Assembly: GCA_007121555.1 (NCBI GenBank)
Contig: SKKH01000080.1
Location: forward strand, 1 to 64,000
Source of the DNA: Gemmatimonadota bacterium
GTDB lineage: Bacteria > Gemmatimonadota > Gemmatimonadetes > Longimicrobiales > Gaopeijiaceae
Reading direction: 5' to 3'
Length of the DNA: 64,000 nucleotides
Shown here: piece after piece, positions 1-8,021 of the stretch
How the letters are laid out: every line of letters starts with the position of its first letter
How positions within the stretch are numbered: position 1 is the first letter of the stretch
Notes under the pieces: model-generated
The model's database searches: none
The model's input: the letters and a program-made list of their open reading frames with translations, nothing else
What the model was told of the DNA's origin: nothing
Translations under genes and position numbers: made by a program

Positions 1-2
1 AT

Positions 3-170
3 GGGGGCGCCATCGCCCTGACCCATCCTCTGGCGGCTTCCGGAGCCCGGATCAGCATCCATCTGCTGCATGAGCTGAGGCGACGGGGGGGGCGATTCGC
101 GGTGGGATCAGCCTGCATCGGCGGAGGCCAGGGCGGAGCCGTGGTCGTGGAGGCGTTCGCCGGCGAGTAG
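3..170 (+). CDS. Thiolase (acetyl-CoA acetyltransferase type), C-terminal end only
   Basis: Only the last 55 codons lie in the window; the gene runs off the left edge. The reading frame gives the C-terminal thiolase signature: a GGAIALTHP stretch with the catalytic-region histidine, then SGARI, and a CIGGGQGGA stretch carrying the second active-site cysteine, followed by TAG. Thiolases condense two acyl-CoA units or cleave 3-ketoacyl-CoA. The family usually reads GHPxGASG at the histidine; here it is THPLAASG, a modest deviation. The next gene, 65 bp downstream on the same strand, is a 3-hydroxybutyryl-CoA dehydrogenase, so the pair probably serves short-chain acyl-CoA metabolism (acetoacetyl-CoA to 3-hydroxybutyryl-CoA) in the cytoplasm. 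Substrate length cannot be told from this fragment. Confidence 0.85.
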   Translation, partial: GGAIALTHPLAASGARISIHLLHELRRRGGRFAVGSACIGGGQGGAVVVEAFAGE

Positions 171-235
171 TTCTGGGAGGTGATGAGAAGGCAGCGGTTT
201 CAGGATCGAACTCAATTGAACCGGAGGCGTGGAGC

Positions 236-1114
236 GTGAGTGTTCAGAAGGTAGGAGTGGCCGGTTGCGGCCTCATGGGGAGTGGGATCGCCGAGGTGGC
301 GGCCCGGGCGGGGAAGGACGTCGTCGTGCGGGAGGTGTCGAAGGAGGCGGTGGAGGCCGGGCGAGGCCGGATCGAGGCCTCCCTGACTCGGGCCCTCAAG
401 AGGGAGAAGATTTCGTCTGAAGAACGAGACGAGGTCCTGGAACGAATCTCCTTCACACAGGATCTCGCCGACCTGGCCGATCGGGACCTGGTCATTGAAG
501 CGATCATCGAGGAACTCGAGGCGAAGAACGAACTCTTCGGTACCCTGGATGAGCTCTGTGGCCCGGAGACCATCTTTGCGTCGAACACCTCGTCCCTCAC
601 CATCACGGAGATGGCGGCGGCTGTGAATCGGCCCGACCGGGTGGTGGGCCTTCACTTCTTCAATCCGGTCCCAGTCATGAAGCTGGTGGAGGTGGTCCGC
701 ACCATCGCGACCTCCGAGGAGGCCTTCGACCGCACCTTCGCGTTCGCACGTTCCCTGGGGAAGGAGCCCATTGCCGCCAAGGACAACTCGGGCTTCGTGG
801 TCAACCTCCTCCTGGTGCCCTACATGCTGGATGCCATCCGGCAGCTCGAGCGGGGCGTAGCGTCCATGCGTGACATGGATACCGCCATGGTGCTGGGGTG
901 TGGATATCCCATGGGGCCCTTTACCCTCTGTGACTTCGTGGGCAACGATACGACACTCCGGATCGCCGAGATCATGTTCGAGGAGTACCGGGAGGAGCGA
1001 TATGCGCCGCCCCCGCTACTCAAGCGTCTCGTGGCCATGGGTCGATACGGGAGGAAGTCCGGGAAGGGGTTCTACGACTACTCCGGAGACGAGCCGACGC
1101 CTCTGCCCGTCTGA
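236..1114 (+). CDS. 3-hydroxybutyryl-CoA dehydrogenase
   Basis: This 292-residue cytoplasmic enzyme should interconvert 3-hydroxyacyl-CoA and 3-ketoacyl-CoA with NAD(P). The N-terminal Rossmann motif is GCGLMGSG (residues about 10-17). The catalytic histidine is in GLHFFNPVP (about residue 140). The C-terminal helical domain starts at DNSGFVVN and ends with the family's RKSGKGFYDY. The length matches the stand-alone Hbd/PaaH family rather than the multifunctional FadB. The GTG start at 236 is favoured by GGAGG at 223-227. It follows a thiolase gene and ends at a strong terminator. It could serve butyryl/polyhydroxybutyrate metabolism or beta-oxidation; the sequence does not decide between them. 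Confidence 0.9.
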   Translation: MSVQKVGVAGCGLMGSGIAEVAARAGKDVVVREVSKEAVEAGRGRIEASLTRALKREKISSEERDEVLERISFTQDLADLADRDLVIEAIIEELEAKNELFGTLDELCGPETIFASNTSSLTITEMAAAVNRPDRVVGLHFFNPVPVMKLVEVVRTIATSEEAFDRTFAFARSLGKEPIAAKDNSGFVVNLLLVPYMLDAIRQLERGVASMRDMDTAMVLGCGYPMGPFTLCDFVGNDTTLRIAEIMFEEYREERYAPPPLLKRLVAMGRYGRKSGKGFYDYSGDEPTPLPV

Positions 1115-1137
1115 TCCGGCGTGGGGTCTCGGCCACG

Positions 1138-1185
1138 AAAAAAACGACGACCCCCCGTTTGAATCGGGGGGTCGTCGTTTTTTTT
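1138..1185. terminator. Strong bidirectional intrinsic terminator
   Basis: A perfect 17-bp stem (1141-1157 with 1165-1181) encloses a 7-nt loop. It is flanked by A residues on the left and a T run on the right, so it can stop transcription from both sides. It serves the dehydrogenase gene on the plus strand and the rpsU gene on the minus strand. Confidence 0.9.
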
Positions 1186-1236
1186 CACGGACGCCCCTAG
1201 GACGGCAGGATCTTCACCGCCAGGGGGGGCGAGATG

Positions 1237-1449
1237 TCAGCGCCGCGGCCGCGTGTCCTTCCGCTGGCGCCGGCGTTCACGCCGGATGGCGGCTTCCTTC
1301 TTGCGCTTTCTCTGCGCGCTTGGCTTCTCGTAGAACCGACGCTTCCGAAGCTCAGAATAAAGTCCGGAGCGCTGGACTTTCCGCTTGAACTTGCGAAGGG
1401 CCCGCTCGAGGTTGTCGCCTTCCTGAACGATTACTTCCAAGACAATCAC
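1237..1449 (-). CDS. rpsU: 30S ribosomal protein bS21
   Basis: A 70-residue, very basic protein. It carries the bS21 core ERALRKFKRKVQRSG, then the RKRRFYEKPS segment and an Arg/Lys-rich tail (RKRKKEAAIRRERRRQRK). bS21 sits on the small ribosomal subunit near the anti-Shine-Dalgarno end and helps initiation. The annotated start is GTG at 1449, but AAGGAG lies only 1 nt upstream of it. A TTG at 1440 has better spacing (10 nt) and gives an N-terminus (MEVIVQEGDNLERAL) closer to the family's usual one, so the true start may be three codons downstream. It is monocistronic and ends at the strong terminator at 1138-1185. Confidence 0.92.
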   Translation of the reverse strand: MIVLEVIVQEGDNLERALRKFKRKVQRSGLYSELRKRRFYEKPSAQRKRKKEAAIRRERRRQRKDTRPRR

Positions 1450-1527
1450 TCTCCTTGAACTGCTGCATTGACTCAGGCAACTGGATACTAACCTAGACGG
1501 TAAAGATACCAGCCAGCAGGTCTGGGA

Positions 1528-2373
1528 TCAAGCCTCGGTGGGGTCGGGGAAGAAGCTTCCCTGGACCGCTCCCACCCCTGGCGTCCCCCCTTCGGACCGA
1601 GGCGCCGTCTCTCGATGGAGTGCATGGGTGTAGAGCCGGTACGCTTCCTCGTGCGCCAGGTAATCCTGGGCCCAGATCTCGAAGGTCGGCAGAGGCAGCA
1701 AGGCTTCGATTCGTTCGACCACCATCATGGCGAACTGGAGGCGGTCCCTGGCACCGAAATCGAAGCTCTGTCCATCCAGGATCCGGGTCACGGCGTGCTG
1801 GAAGTCCTCCGGGTCCACGAGGGTGATGAAATGGGCCACCTGGTCGATTCGATAGGAAGCATAGATCGAGCGGAGTTCTCGCAAGGTCCGCCCTTCCACC
1901 GCCTGTTCTTCCGACTCCCATTCTCCGGCCAGCTCCCTCGAGTTCGTTCGGAGCATCTCGTGGAACCACAACCGGAGCCGGGGGGGATCCCGGTCTTCTC
2001 GCTCCCGGGTGTGCAGGGCGGAAGAAAGTAGGCCGGAAAGAAGGGGGCGTCCCAGCCCCCTGGCCTTGCGGTCGATCTCTGCCTCCGAGGCCTCCAGGAA
2101 GATGTCGGCGGTTCGGATCTCCTCTGTTTCCGGGGATCCGTCTCCATCGCTGGGCCGGAAGGAGAAATATCCCTTCCACCGACCTCCGTCACCCTGAAAC
2201 GTGACGAGAAAACAGGCCCAGGACTCTCCGTTGCGGTCGAGAAAGCCAACGGAGCGGCGATGATGTCGATCGGAGGTCACAGAAGATCCGAAGCTGGCGG
2301 CGAGGGTTGGGTCCGGCCACCGGTGAGACGAGGCCTTTGGGAGAAAGATGTCCGGCCCGAACGGAGGAGGCAA
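1528..2373 (-). CDS. Uncharacterised two-domain protein (order B-A), paralogue of the 3682 and 5067 genes
   Basis: I do not recognise a family for this 281-residue, probably cytoplasmic protein: no signal peptide or membrane segment. It can be divided by comparison with two neighbours. Domain B (about residues 52-120) contains RWKGYFSF and an EEIRTADIFLE stretch. Domain A (about 165-250) contains LRSIYASY, a helical middle, and the hallmark LLPLPTFEIWAQDY. The gene at 3682 has the same two domains in the opposite order and the gene at 5067 has only domain A. The start is uncertain: the frame opens with TTG at 2373 without a clear ribosome site. Function is unknown; the local clustering of paralogues is the only clue. 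Confidence 0.6.
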   Translation of the reverse strand: MPPPFGPDIFLPKASSHRWPDPTLAASFGSSVTSDRHHRRSVGFLDRNGESWACFLVTFQGDGGRWKGYFSFRPSDGDGSPETEEIRTADIFLEASEAEIDRKARGLGRPLLSGLLSSALHTREREDRDPPRLRLWFHEMLRTNSRELAGEWESEEQAVEGRTLRELRSIYASYRIDQVAHFITLVDPEDFQHAVTRILDGQSFDFGARDRLQFAMMVVERIEALLPLPTFEIWAQDYLAHEEAYRLYTHALHRETAPRSEGGTPGVGAVQGSFFPDPTEA

Positions 2374-2725
2374 GGAAGGAATCTCTCTTGCGATCCCTGG
2401 AATCCCTGGGTTATGCTGGTCGTCCTCCCGTGCGGGGTGGCACCCGGTCGGGAGGATGGAAGTGACAAGTCAAACAAGAAAGAGCCCCCGGCTGGCAACC
2501 GGAGGCTCTCCTGAATGACGCGGACCTGACGAGCCCGGGACATTCCTCAATTGGCGTTGAGGGAAGTTTACGGTGCGTTCGATCCGGGTGTCAAGGGGAG
2601 CGTGTATCCGGGAGTGACTCTCCGGGGCTCCACCTCGACGCTCCGGTTCCTCTCCCGGGAGGGCCGGATCCGTCATACGGGGGAGTCGGTTGTCCGGCCT
2701 CCGGGCCTGAAACGGAGGTGGACGG
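2374..2725. other. Intergenic region with an imperfect hairpin
   Basis: This 352-bp gap separates two divergently oriented uncharacterised genes. It contains one hairpin at 2482-2508 (GAGCCCCCGG paired with CCGGAGGCTC, one mismatch, 7-nt loop) with only a weak T-rich stretch on the minus-strand side. No gene is known to end there, so a terminator role is doubtful. A clear ribosome site for the downstream gene is GGAGG at 2714-2718. I see no RNA gene or repeat. Confidence 0.4.
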
Positions 2726-3682
2726 ATGCACCCTGTCACCCGGTCGGACCTCGATCTGCGGACTGAGCCGATCCTGAGTCCGTCCTCCCAGATTGAGCTC
2801 ACTCGTGCGATCGTGCGCTACGAGCCGAGCGGAGTCAGGAGTGGTCCCGGAGGCCTCCTCGAGGATCTCGGCCTGGGTGTGGTTCTCTCCGAGACCTCCG
2901 ACGGTTCCCGGGAAATGCTGGACCTGGGCAGCGGTCGCCGTTCGACCATGGTCCTCCAGGGACCTCTCGTGATCCTGGGGTGGGTCTTCTCCGCAACGCT
3001 CTCAAGACTCCTCCGCCACGGGATCGAAGAGGAGGAGGTGCTTCGGCGCATCACCGTTCCCATGGCCACCAGGGTCCTGGGGGAGGCCGGCTTCAATTCC
3101 CACACGCGCCCCCTCCTCCTCCGGCTCGGTTTCCGGGACCTGGCCCGGGATCTGGATCCCCACGAGGGCGCGGCCATTCGGTTCCTTCTCCCTGGTGGTG
3201 GGATCGCTCGGCTCCACCTGGACTACGACCACGCCGTGGTGGGCGTCGGAATCCCGGACGTCCGATTCACCGACGTTCTTGTGGACTCGCTCGAGGCGGC
3301 CTTTCCTGATGTGGGGATCCTCCATGAGCAGGCCATCGAGGGGTCCGGAGTTCGTACCTGTCGCCTTCCTTTCCGACTTCCGGAGAACCTGAGGGCGGCG
3401 CGCGCTCTGCTGGCCCGGATTCGGAGGGGAAGCCTTCACCTCCTGGCTCGCTTCGAACCGGAACGCCATCGAGCCGTGCAGGATCAACTCGAGGTGTTCG
3501 GCGCGCGCGACTCCCTGGCTCGCCTCGCGGAGAGTGTCGGACCGGTCGACCTTGCCCGTGCGGCCTCGTCTTCCGGCTTACGTCGGCCCCATCCCCTCGA
3601 GTCGAGCTCGGGCGCGTCTTCGGGCTCTCAGACCGATGGAGCCTGGCCACCCGCCGCTCTGACGAGCCAGAGGGTCCACTGA
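2726..3682 (+). CDS. Uncharacterised protein, first gene of a two-gene operon
   Basis: A 318-residue protein with no family I can name. It looks globular and cytoplasmic: no signal peptide, no credible membrane span. It has a mixed alpha/beta middle (for example the LDYDHAVVGVGIPDVRF stretch around residues 165-185) and a disordered Ser/Pro-rich C-terminal 40 residues. The ATG at 2726 is well supported by GGAGG 7 nt upstream. The stop codon shares one base with the start of the next gene (TGATG at 3680-3684), so the two are translationally coupled and probably work together. The partner carries the A and B domains described for the 1528 gene, which links this protein to that local family. Confidence 0.6.
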   Translation: MHPVTRSDLDLRTEPILSPSSQIELTRAIVRYEPSGVRSGPGGLLEDLGLGVVLSETSDGSREMLDLGSGRRSTMVLQGPLVILGWVFSATLSRLLRHGIEEEEVLRRITVPMATRVLGEAGFNSHTRPLLLRLGFRDLARDLDPHEGAAIRFLLPGGGIARLHLDYDHAVVGVGIPDVRFTDVLVDSLEAAFPDVGILHEQAIEGSGVRTCRLPFRLPENLRAARALLARIRRGSLHLLARFEPERHRAVQDQLEVFGARDSLARLAESVGPVDLARAASSSGLRRPHPLESSSGASSGSQTDGAWPPAALTSQRVH

Positions 3683-4323
3683 TGTCCCCTGACCAGCAGG
3701 CCAGCATCGATCCAGCTTCTCCGACCGACCTGTCCCGCTCGACGGGCCGGAGAGGGCGCGGACTGTCTCCGAATCATCCGCCACCTTCTCCTCCCGGCCT
3801 CGTGGGTCTCGAGAGCTTGTACGAGAGGTACTGCGACCGACAGGCGAGAGAGCTCCTGCAATTGATCCCCAGGGAAGGGTTGAGGGCCCTGGCTCAGCGG
3901 GCGCGGCGTGAATGGGCCCCCGAGGAGGATCCAGAGAACGGGATTGCCGACCCTCTGGCTCGGGCCGTCCGGATGGCTCGGCGTCTCCTGCCTCTCCCTC
4001 CCTACCCGGTCTGGATACGGGCGTACGTGGAGGACCGTGCGCCCTTTCTGGAGGCTCTGGGGATCGAGGACTCGCCTGTGAGACGGGAGCCGGTCCTGGT
4101 CGAAGTTCGGTCACTTCCCGGCGGCTGGACCTCGGGCCTTCATCTCTACAAGCGAGAGGGTGAGTGGAGGGGCTTCCTTCAATTCACCCGAGGGTTTGGG
4201 AGGGGTGAGGTGCACCGGACTGCCGAAATCTTCCGGGGAGGGGCACCGAGGGAGATCCGACAGAGATTCAGGGAGTACCGTCCGGCCACCCTGGAGGCCT
4301 TCCTCCGGTCAATTCGTCCTTGA
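3682..4323 (+). CDS. Uncharacterised two-domain protein (order A-B), paralogue of the 1528 and 5067 genes
   Basis: A 213-residue protein of unknown function. After a disordered Ser/Pro-rich leader (residues 1-40) comes domain A (about 43-118: LESLYERYC, then LLPLPPYPVWIRAY). Domain B follows (about 155-210: EWRGFLQF, then HRTAEIF and an EIRQRF helix). The same two domains occur in reverse order in the protein encoded at 1528-2373, and domain A alone in the one at 5067-5435. The start overlaps the preceding gene's stop by one base, with AGAGGG as a ribosome site just upstream. No membrane segment or catalytic motif is obvious. Confidence 0.6.
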   Translation: MSPDQQASIDPASPTDLSRSTGRRGRGLSPNHPPPSPPGLVGLESLYERYCDRQARELLQLIPREGLRALAQRARREWAPEEDPENGIADPLARAVRMARRLLPLPPYPVWIRAYVEDRAPFLEALGIEDSPVRREPVLVEVRSLPGGWTSGLHLYKREGEWRGFLQFTRGFGRGEVHRTAEIFRGGAPREIRQRFREYRPATLEAFLRSIRP

Positions 4324-4686
4324 GTCGGGATGGATCCGTTTTTTTGAATTCTGCATCCAGACCGAGGCCGTGCTTTTCATAAACTGGTGGCCGGAAGAGG
4401 GTGTGGCTACTGGTATTCTCCGATGAAAATTTGAAAAAAAATCCCAGGTAACAATTCCGGAACACCTGATTTCGGTTTTTCGTGGGCATCCTAAGTCTCT
4501 GAGGCACAATGGCTTAGGGGATCGCAAGTGGTGGGGCGGATATGGAGACTCAGCCTTGCGTCCGATGAAATCGAGGCGTATCATCGTGATCACCTCATGA
4601 CGGGGGGCAACGTGTTGAGGGTCTGACTGGACGCCCTGGAACCCATTGCTCGCCTACCCCACGTACACACCCAACCCTCCCCGACA
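4324..4686. other. AT-richer intergenic region with two inverted repeats
   Basis: This 363-bp gap has no convincing gene. Roughly 4420-4500 is much richer in A and T than its surroundings, with an A8 run. It contains two inverted repeats: CAGGT/ACCTG arms around 4444-4468, and CCTAAG/CTTAGG arms around 4490-4518. It could be a promoter with a structured leader, or a small RNA; nothing in the sequence decides this. Confidence 0.35.
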
Positions 4687-4905
4687 TTGCCTGAATCGCC
4701 CCATTGGGAGACCTGCTCCGTCCAACTGAACGTGCGGCTACCGCGAGAGCTGGCGGCCCGGGCGGAGAAGGTCCAGGAAACAGACCCGGAGTTCCTCAGC
4801 CGTATCGTGCTATACGGGCTGACTCGCCAATCCATCTATCAGCAGCTTCAGGAGCAGCGCGCCGGAGCTGAGGGCGCCTCCGTTGACCATCCCGTGACTC
4901 GCTGA
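4687..4905 (+). CDS. Possible ribbon-helix-helix (CopG-like) DNA-binding protein
   Basis: A 72-residue frame whose residues 12-55 resemble the ribbon-helix-helix fold. There is a short beta strand (VQLNVRLP), a first amphipathic helix (RELAARAEKVQE), a turn, then a second helix (EFLSRIVLYGLTRQSIYQQL). Such proteins usually dimerise and bind operators, often as autoregulators. The frame opens with TTG and I see no good ribosome site, so both the start and the reality of the gene are uncertain. It lies between two members of the local A-domain family and could regulate them; that is inference from position only. Confidence 0.4.
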   Translation: MPESPHWETCSVQLNVRLPRELAARAEKVQETDPEFLSRIVLYGLTRQSIYQQLQEQRAGAEGASVDHPVTR

Positions 4906-5066
4906 AACCCTGGGTCGGGAGGCTGTGGACCCTGACGCGTCCGGTTCTCCTCTGCACCCCTGCCTCTTGACGTAGCCTGGGCGGGGAGAAAGGTTCGAGA
5001 GAATATCGCCCTCCCGGGTCGAAAAGGGCTCTGGAGGGAAAAGACCGTCTTTCCCCGGGGTGGGAC

Positions 5067-5435
5067 TTGAGTCAATCCGGATCCACCGGTGGCCATGGCC
5101 AACCGGCGGTGTCCCAGTCGGCCGTCCTCCGAGCCAAGTACCTCGACTACTGCTCGGCCAGGGTGGCCGAGGTCCTCCTTGGCCTGACCGCCGACGAGAT
5201 CTACCTGCTGGCCCAGGAGGCGGCTCGCACCGCCTCCGGCCCTCTGGAGTCCTTCTCGTACGATGAAGTCGTTCGTCTGGCCACCGCACGCCTCTCCGAA
5301 AAGCTGTCCCTTCCGGCCTTCGAGACCTGGGCTGAGGCGTACCGGGAAGATCCGGAGCGATTCGACCGGGAACTGATCGGACTCTGGGAGTCGGAGCTCC
5401 GCGCCTCTCCCGATTCAGGGGGGTCCGGGGGATAG
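5067..5435 (+). CDS. Uncharacterised single-domain (A) protein, paralogue of the 1528 and 3682 genes
   Basis: A 122-residue protein containing only domain A of the local family. LRAKYLDYC is at residues 21-29, an acidic helical middle follows (TADEIYLLAQEAA), and the hallmark KLSLPAFETWAEAY is at 79-92. This matches LLPLPTFEIWAQDY and LLPLPPYPVWIRAY in the two neighbours. N- and C-terminal tails are Gly/Ser-rich. The frame opens with TTG at 5067 after a G-rich stretch; a GTG at 5109 is an alternative. The domain is predicted mainly helical and cytoplasmic. Function unknown. Confidence 0.6.
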   Translation: MSQSGSTGGHGQPAVSQSAVLRAKYLDYCSARVAEVLLGLTADEIYLLAQEAARTASGPLESFSYDEVVRLATARLSEKLSLPAFETWAEAYREDPERFDRELIGLWESELRASPDSGGSGG

Positions 5436-5642
5436 GATCGCTACGACCAGGGAACTGAGGCCTCCACTCCTCGCCGAAGAGACCTCTTGCCGCTGTGGTG
5501 GCGTGATCACCGTTCCTCGAGCGCCTGGACAGGGCGGCTGGGGTCAGGTTCGGTCACTGGTTTCACGGCCCGGACCGCCACGAAGGCGGCACCGAGTGAA
5601 GTTTTCCCTGTGCGTAGGAGCGCGCTTCTCCCAGGCTTTCGC

Positions 5643-5993
5643 TCAGAATACGAGCACCTTCTCGGCCCAGATGGTCCAGTCGGCCAGCTCGTCCAGCGTG
5701 CTTCGTTCGAGTCCCTCGGCCAGCTCCCCGTCGGAGAGTCCCCGGGCGTCCATGCAGGTGCTGCACACGCCCACCTCGACGTCCCGCGACCGAGCGATCT
5801 TGAGCATCCGTTCCAGATTGTAGTAGCCCTTGGGAACGTCCTGGCCACGCTTGGCGCAGAGGGCCGCGTCACCCTGGAGGAAGAGCCTCACCTCCTGATC
5901 GTCCTTGCCGCTCAGTGCGTTCGCGAGTCGCAGGGCGTTGAAGGCGTGCTCGGTGCCGTACGGAGGGTGATTCACGATGAAGAGGGTTTTCAC
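5643..5993 (-). CDS. DsrE/DsrF-like sulfur-relay family protein
   Basis: A 116-residue protein of the DsrE/YchN fold. It has an N-terminal beta strand (TLFIVNHPPYG), FNALRLANAL, then VRLFLQGDAALCAKRG and a C-terminal GVCSTCMDARGL segment. Cysteines at about 46, 77 and 80 are placed where this family carries persulfide-accepting or structural cysteines. Members relay sulfane sulfur or act in small-molecule sulfur handling in the cytoplasm. The GTG start at 5993 overlaps the transporter stop upstream (GTGA), with AAAGGA in front, so it is the last gene of a three-gene operon led by an ArsR-rhodanese regulator. The operon context supports a sulfur or persulfide role; the substrate is unknown. 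Confidence 0.75.
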   Translation of the reverse strand: MKTLFIVNHPPYGTEHAFNALRLANALSGKDDQEVRLFLQGDAALCAKRGQDVPKGYYNLERMLKIARSRDVEVGVCSTCMDARGLSDGELAEGLERSTLDELADWTIWAEKVLVF

Positions 5994-7327
5994 GGGTGGT
6001 TCCTTTCGGTTGGAGTGGTGCCACGTTCTTCGACGGTGGGGCGGGAGTCCGGGGGGCTGGCACTGCCGTTCGATCCGTCCTTTCCTGGAAGGGTTTCGGG
6101 CATCCGCATCCAGACGAGAGCAGTGGAGAGCAGGGCCAGGAGTCCCCCGGCCAGAATGGCCGGAGCGATCCCGAGAAGGTCCGCCAGGATGCCGGCCACA
6201 ATGGCGCCGAACGCGTAGCCGGAGTCCCGCCAGAGTCGGTACACCCCCACCGCCGACCCCCGCCAGGCGGGGTGGGCCACATCGGCTACGGAGGCGAGCA
6301 GCGTGGGATAGACCAGGGCGGTTCCGGCTCCCAGGAGGGCGCTGCCCGCGAACCAGACCCAGAACCCACCGCCGGCGGCCACGATGAAGAGCGCCAACGC
6401 CTGAAGGAGCATTCCCGCCACAATGAGTGGCTTGCGACCCAGGCGATCCGAGAGGCCCCCGGTCCAGAGCTGAAGGATCCCCCACAACGCCGGATAGATG
6501 AAGGTGAGGATTCCGATCTTGCTCACCGGGAGTCCCCCCGCGGCGAAGAAGAGGGGGAAAAGACCCCAGGCGAGGCCGTCCTTGAAGTTCGTCACCAACC
6601 CCGCCTGGCTGGCCCCGAAGAGGGCGGGGTGGCGCCAGCTCGCCATGGCGAAGATCTCGCGTCCGCTCAGGGTGCCCCCCATCGTGGAATCCTCCGAACT
6701 CTGACCGTGGTCCCGGATCTCGAGGGCCACGTGTTCGCTGGTCTCACGCACGAAGAGCACGGTGAGCCCCAGGCCCAGAGCCACGAAGGCGATCCCCATG
6801 TAGAAGGGTTCGGGGCGAAGGCCGAAGGCTTCGGCCACGTACCCCGTGCCCAGGGCGGCCAGGGCCACCGCCAGGTACCCCGCGAACTCGTTCAGGCCCA
6901 TGGCGAGCCCGCGAGCCCTGGGGCCCACCAGGTCGATCTTCATGATCACCGTCGTGGACCAGGCGAGGCCCTGGTTCACGCCCAGCAGCACGTTGGCGAA
7001 GACGATCCAGGACCATGACGGTGCCCACATGAGGAGGAAGGGCACGGGGATCCCGAAGAGCCATCCGGCCAGAAGCACCTTCTTTCGACCGAACAGGTCC
7101 CCCAGGCGACCCGCGAAGAAGTTCGTGCCCGCCTTCACGAACCCGAAGGTCACGATGAAGGAGAGGATGGCCCCCCGGGCCACCATCCCGAAGTCTTCTT
7201 CGGCGATGAGTGGAAGGACCGTCCTCTCGAGCCCCACCATGGCGCCCACGAAGGCGTTGACGAGGACGAGCAGCCAGAACTGCTTCCAGTTCTCCCGCAG
7301 ACCGAGGCGGACGCCCGTCTCGCTCAC
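5990..7327 (-). CDS. Major facilitator superfamily transporter
   Basis: A 445-residue inner-membrane protein with about 12 hydrophobic segments. The loop after the second helix reads GRLGDLFGRKK and the equivalent loop in the second half reads GGLSDRLGRKP, both typical of MFS drug/metabolite transporters. A hydrophilic central loop (about 205-235) splits the halves, and the C-terminal 35 residues are hydrophilic. The GTG start overlaps the stop of the upstream ArsR-rhodanese gene by 4 bp, and its own stop overlaps the DsrE-like gene by 4 bp. The substrate is not evident. Its neighbours suggest export or import of a sulfur or metalloid compound, but that is inferred. Confidence 0.8.
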   Translation of the reverse strand: MSETGVRLGLRENWKQFWLLVLVNAFVGAMVGLERTVLPLIAEEDFGMVARGAILSFIVTFGFVKAGTNFFAGRLGDLFGRKKVLLAGWLFGIPVPFLLMWAPSWSWIVFANVLLGVNQGLAWSTTVIMKIDLVGPRARGLAMGLNEFAGYLAVALAALGTGYVAEAFGLRPEPFYMGIAFVALGLGLTVLFVRETSEHVALEIRDHGQSSEDSTMGGTLSGREIFAMASWRHPALFGASQAGLVTNFKDGLAWGLFPLFFAAGGLPVSKIGILTFIYPALWGILQLWTGGLSDRLGRKPLIVAGMLLQALALFIVAAGGGFWVWFAGSALLGAGTALVYPTLLASVADVAHPAWRGSAVGVYRLWRDSGYAFGAIVAGILADLLGIAPAILAGGLLALLSTALVWMRMPETLPGKDGSNGSASPPDSRPTVEERGTTPTERNHP

Positions 7328-8010
7328 TCCAGACTCCGCGAAGACTCGCCGGCGGCCACCGGGAATCCCCGGTCTTCCCAGTCCGCCACTCCCTCTTCCA
7401 TCCGGCAGGCCCGAAGACCATGGCTGCGGAGCCGTTCCACCGCCTGGCGGGAGAAGAGGCAGTAGGGCCCTCGGCAGTACGCCACGATCTCCTGGCCTGC
7501 GGGCAGCTCCTGGAGTCGCTGTTCCAGCTCCCCGATGGGGATGGAAACGGCCCCTGGGATGTGCCCTGCGGCGTACTCATCCGGGGGACGGACGTCCAGA
7601 ACGATCACTTCTCCTTCCTGGACTCGCCGGTTCAGGGTCTCCATGCCCACTGCCTCAAGGGCATCCGGATCCTGGTAGAAGTCGCTGACCAGCTCGCGAA
7701 CCTCCGCCAGGCTCTCGTGCGCGACGTCCTGAAGGGAACGGACCAGCTTACGGACGCGAGGGCTGGCCAGACGGTAGTAGATCTGCTGGCCATCACGCCG
7801 GGTCCGGACGAGGGATGTGGCCCGGAGCTCTCGGAGGTGGTTGCTGGCGTTGGGCACGCTGAGCCCCGCCTGCTCGGCGAGGGTCTCCACCGGCTTCTCT
7901 CCCTGCGAGAGGAGGTCCAGCAGGAGCAGGCGGGAGCGGCTCGCCAGCACCTTCCCGATGCGGGCGAATCCGTCGAAGAGCTCGATCTTGGGGTTGGTCA
8001 TCAGAGGCAC
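7324..8010 (-). CDS. ArsR-family regulator fused to a rhodanese domain
   Basis: A 228-residue fusion. Residues 12-95 form an ArsR-type winged helix (LLLLDLLSQGEKPVETLAEQ, then SVPNASNHLRELR as recognition helix). Residues about 125-218 form a rhodanese domain with the CDC25/rhodanese active loop CRGPYC (Cys179 nucleophile) after a DVRPPDEYAAGHIPGA stretch. Related fusions are known as sulfur- or redox-responsive repressors whose rhodanese part accepts sulfane sulfur. It heads an operon with an MFS transporter and a DsrE-like protein, presumably its target. A palindromic AT-rich element lies just upstream at 8022-8041. Start either GTG at 8010 or ATG at 8001; neither has a clear ribosome site. 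Confidence 0.85.
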   Translation of the reverse strand: MPLMTNPKIELFDGFARIGKVLASRSRLLLLDLLSQGEKPVETLAEQAGLSVPNASNHLRELRATSLVRTRRDGQQIYYRLASPRVRKLVRSLQDVAHESLAEVRELVSDFYQDPDALEAVGMETLNRRVQEGEVIVLDVRPPDEYAAGHIPGAVSIPIGELEQRLQELPAGQEIVAYCRGPYCLFSRQAVERLRSHGLRACRMEEGVADWEDRGFPVAAGESSRSLE

Positions 8011-8021
8011 GCGACGCTGAG

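Noticed and set aside
2482-2508. Intrinsic terminator
   Set aside because: The hairpin has a mismatch and only a weak T-rich stretch, and no gene ends beside it.
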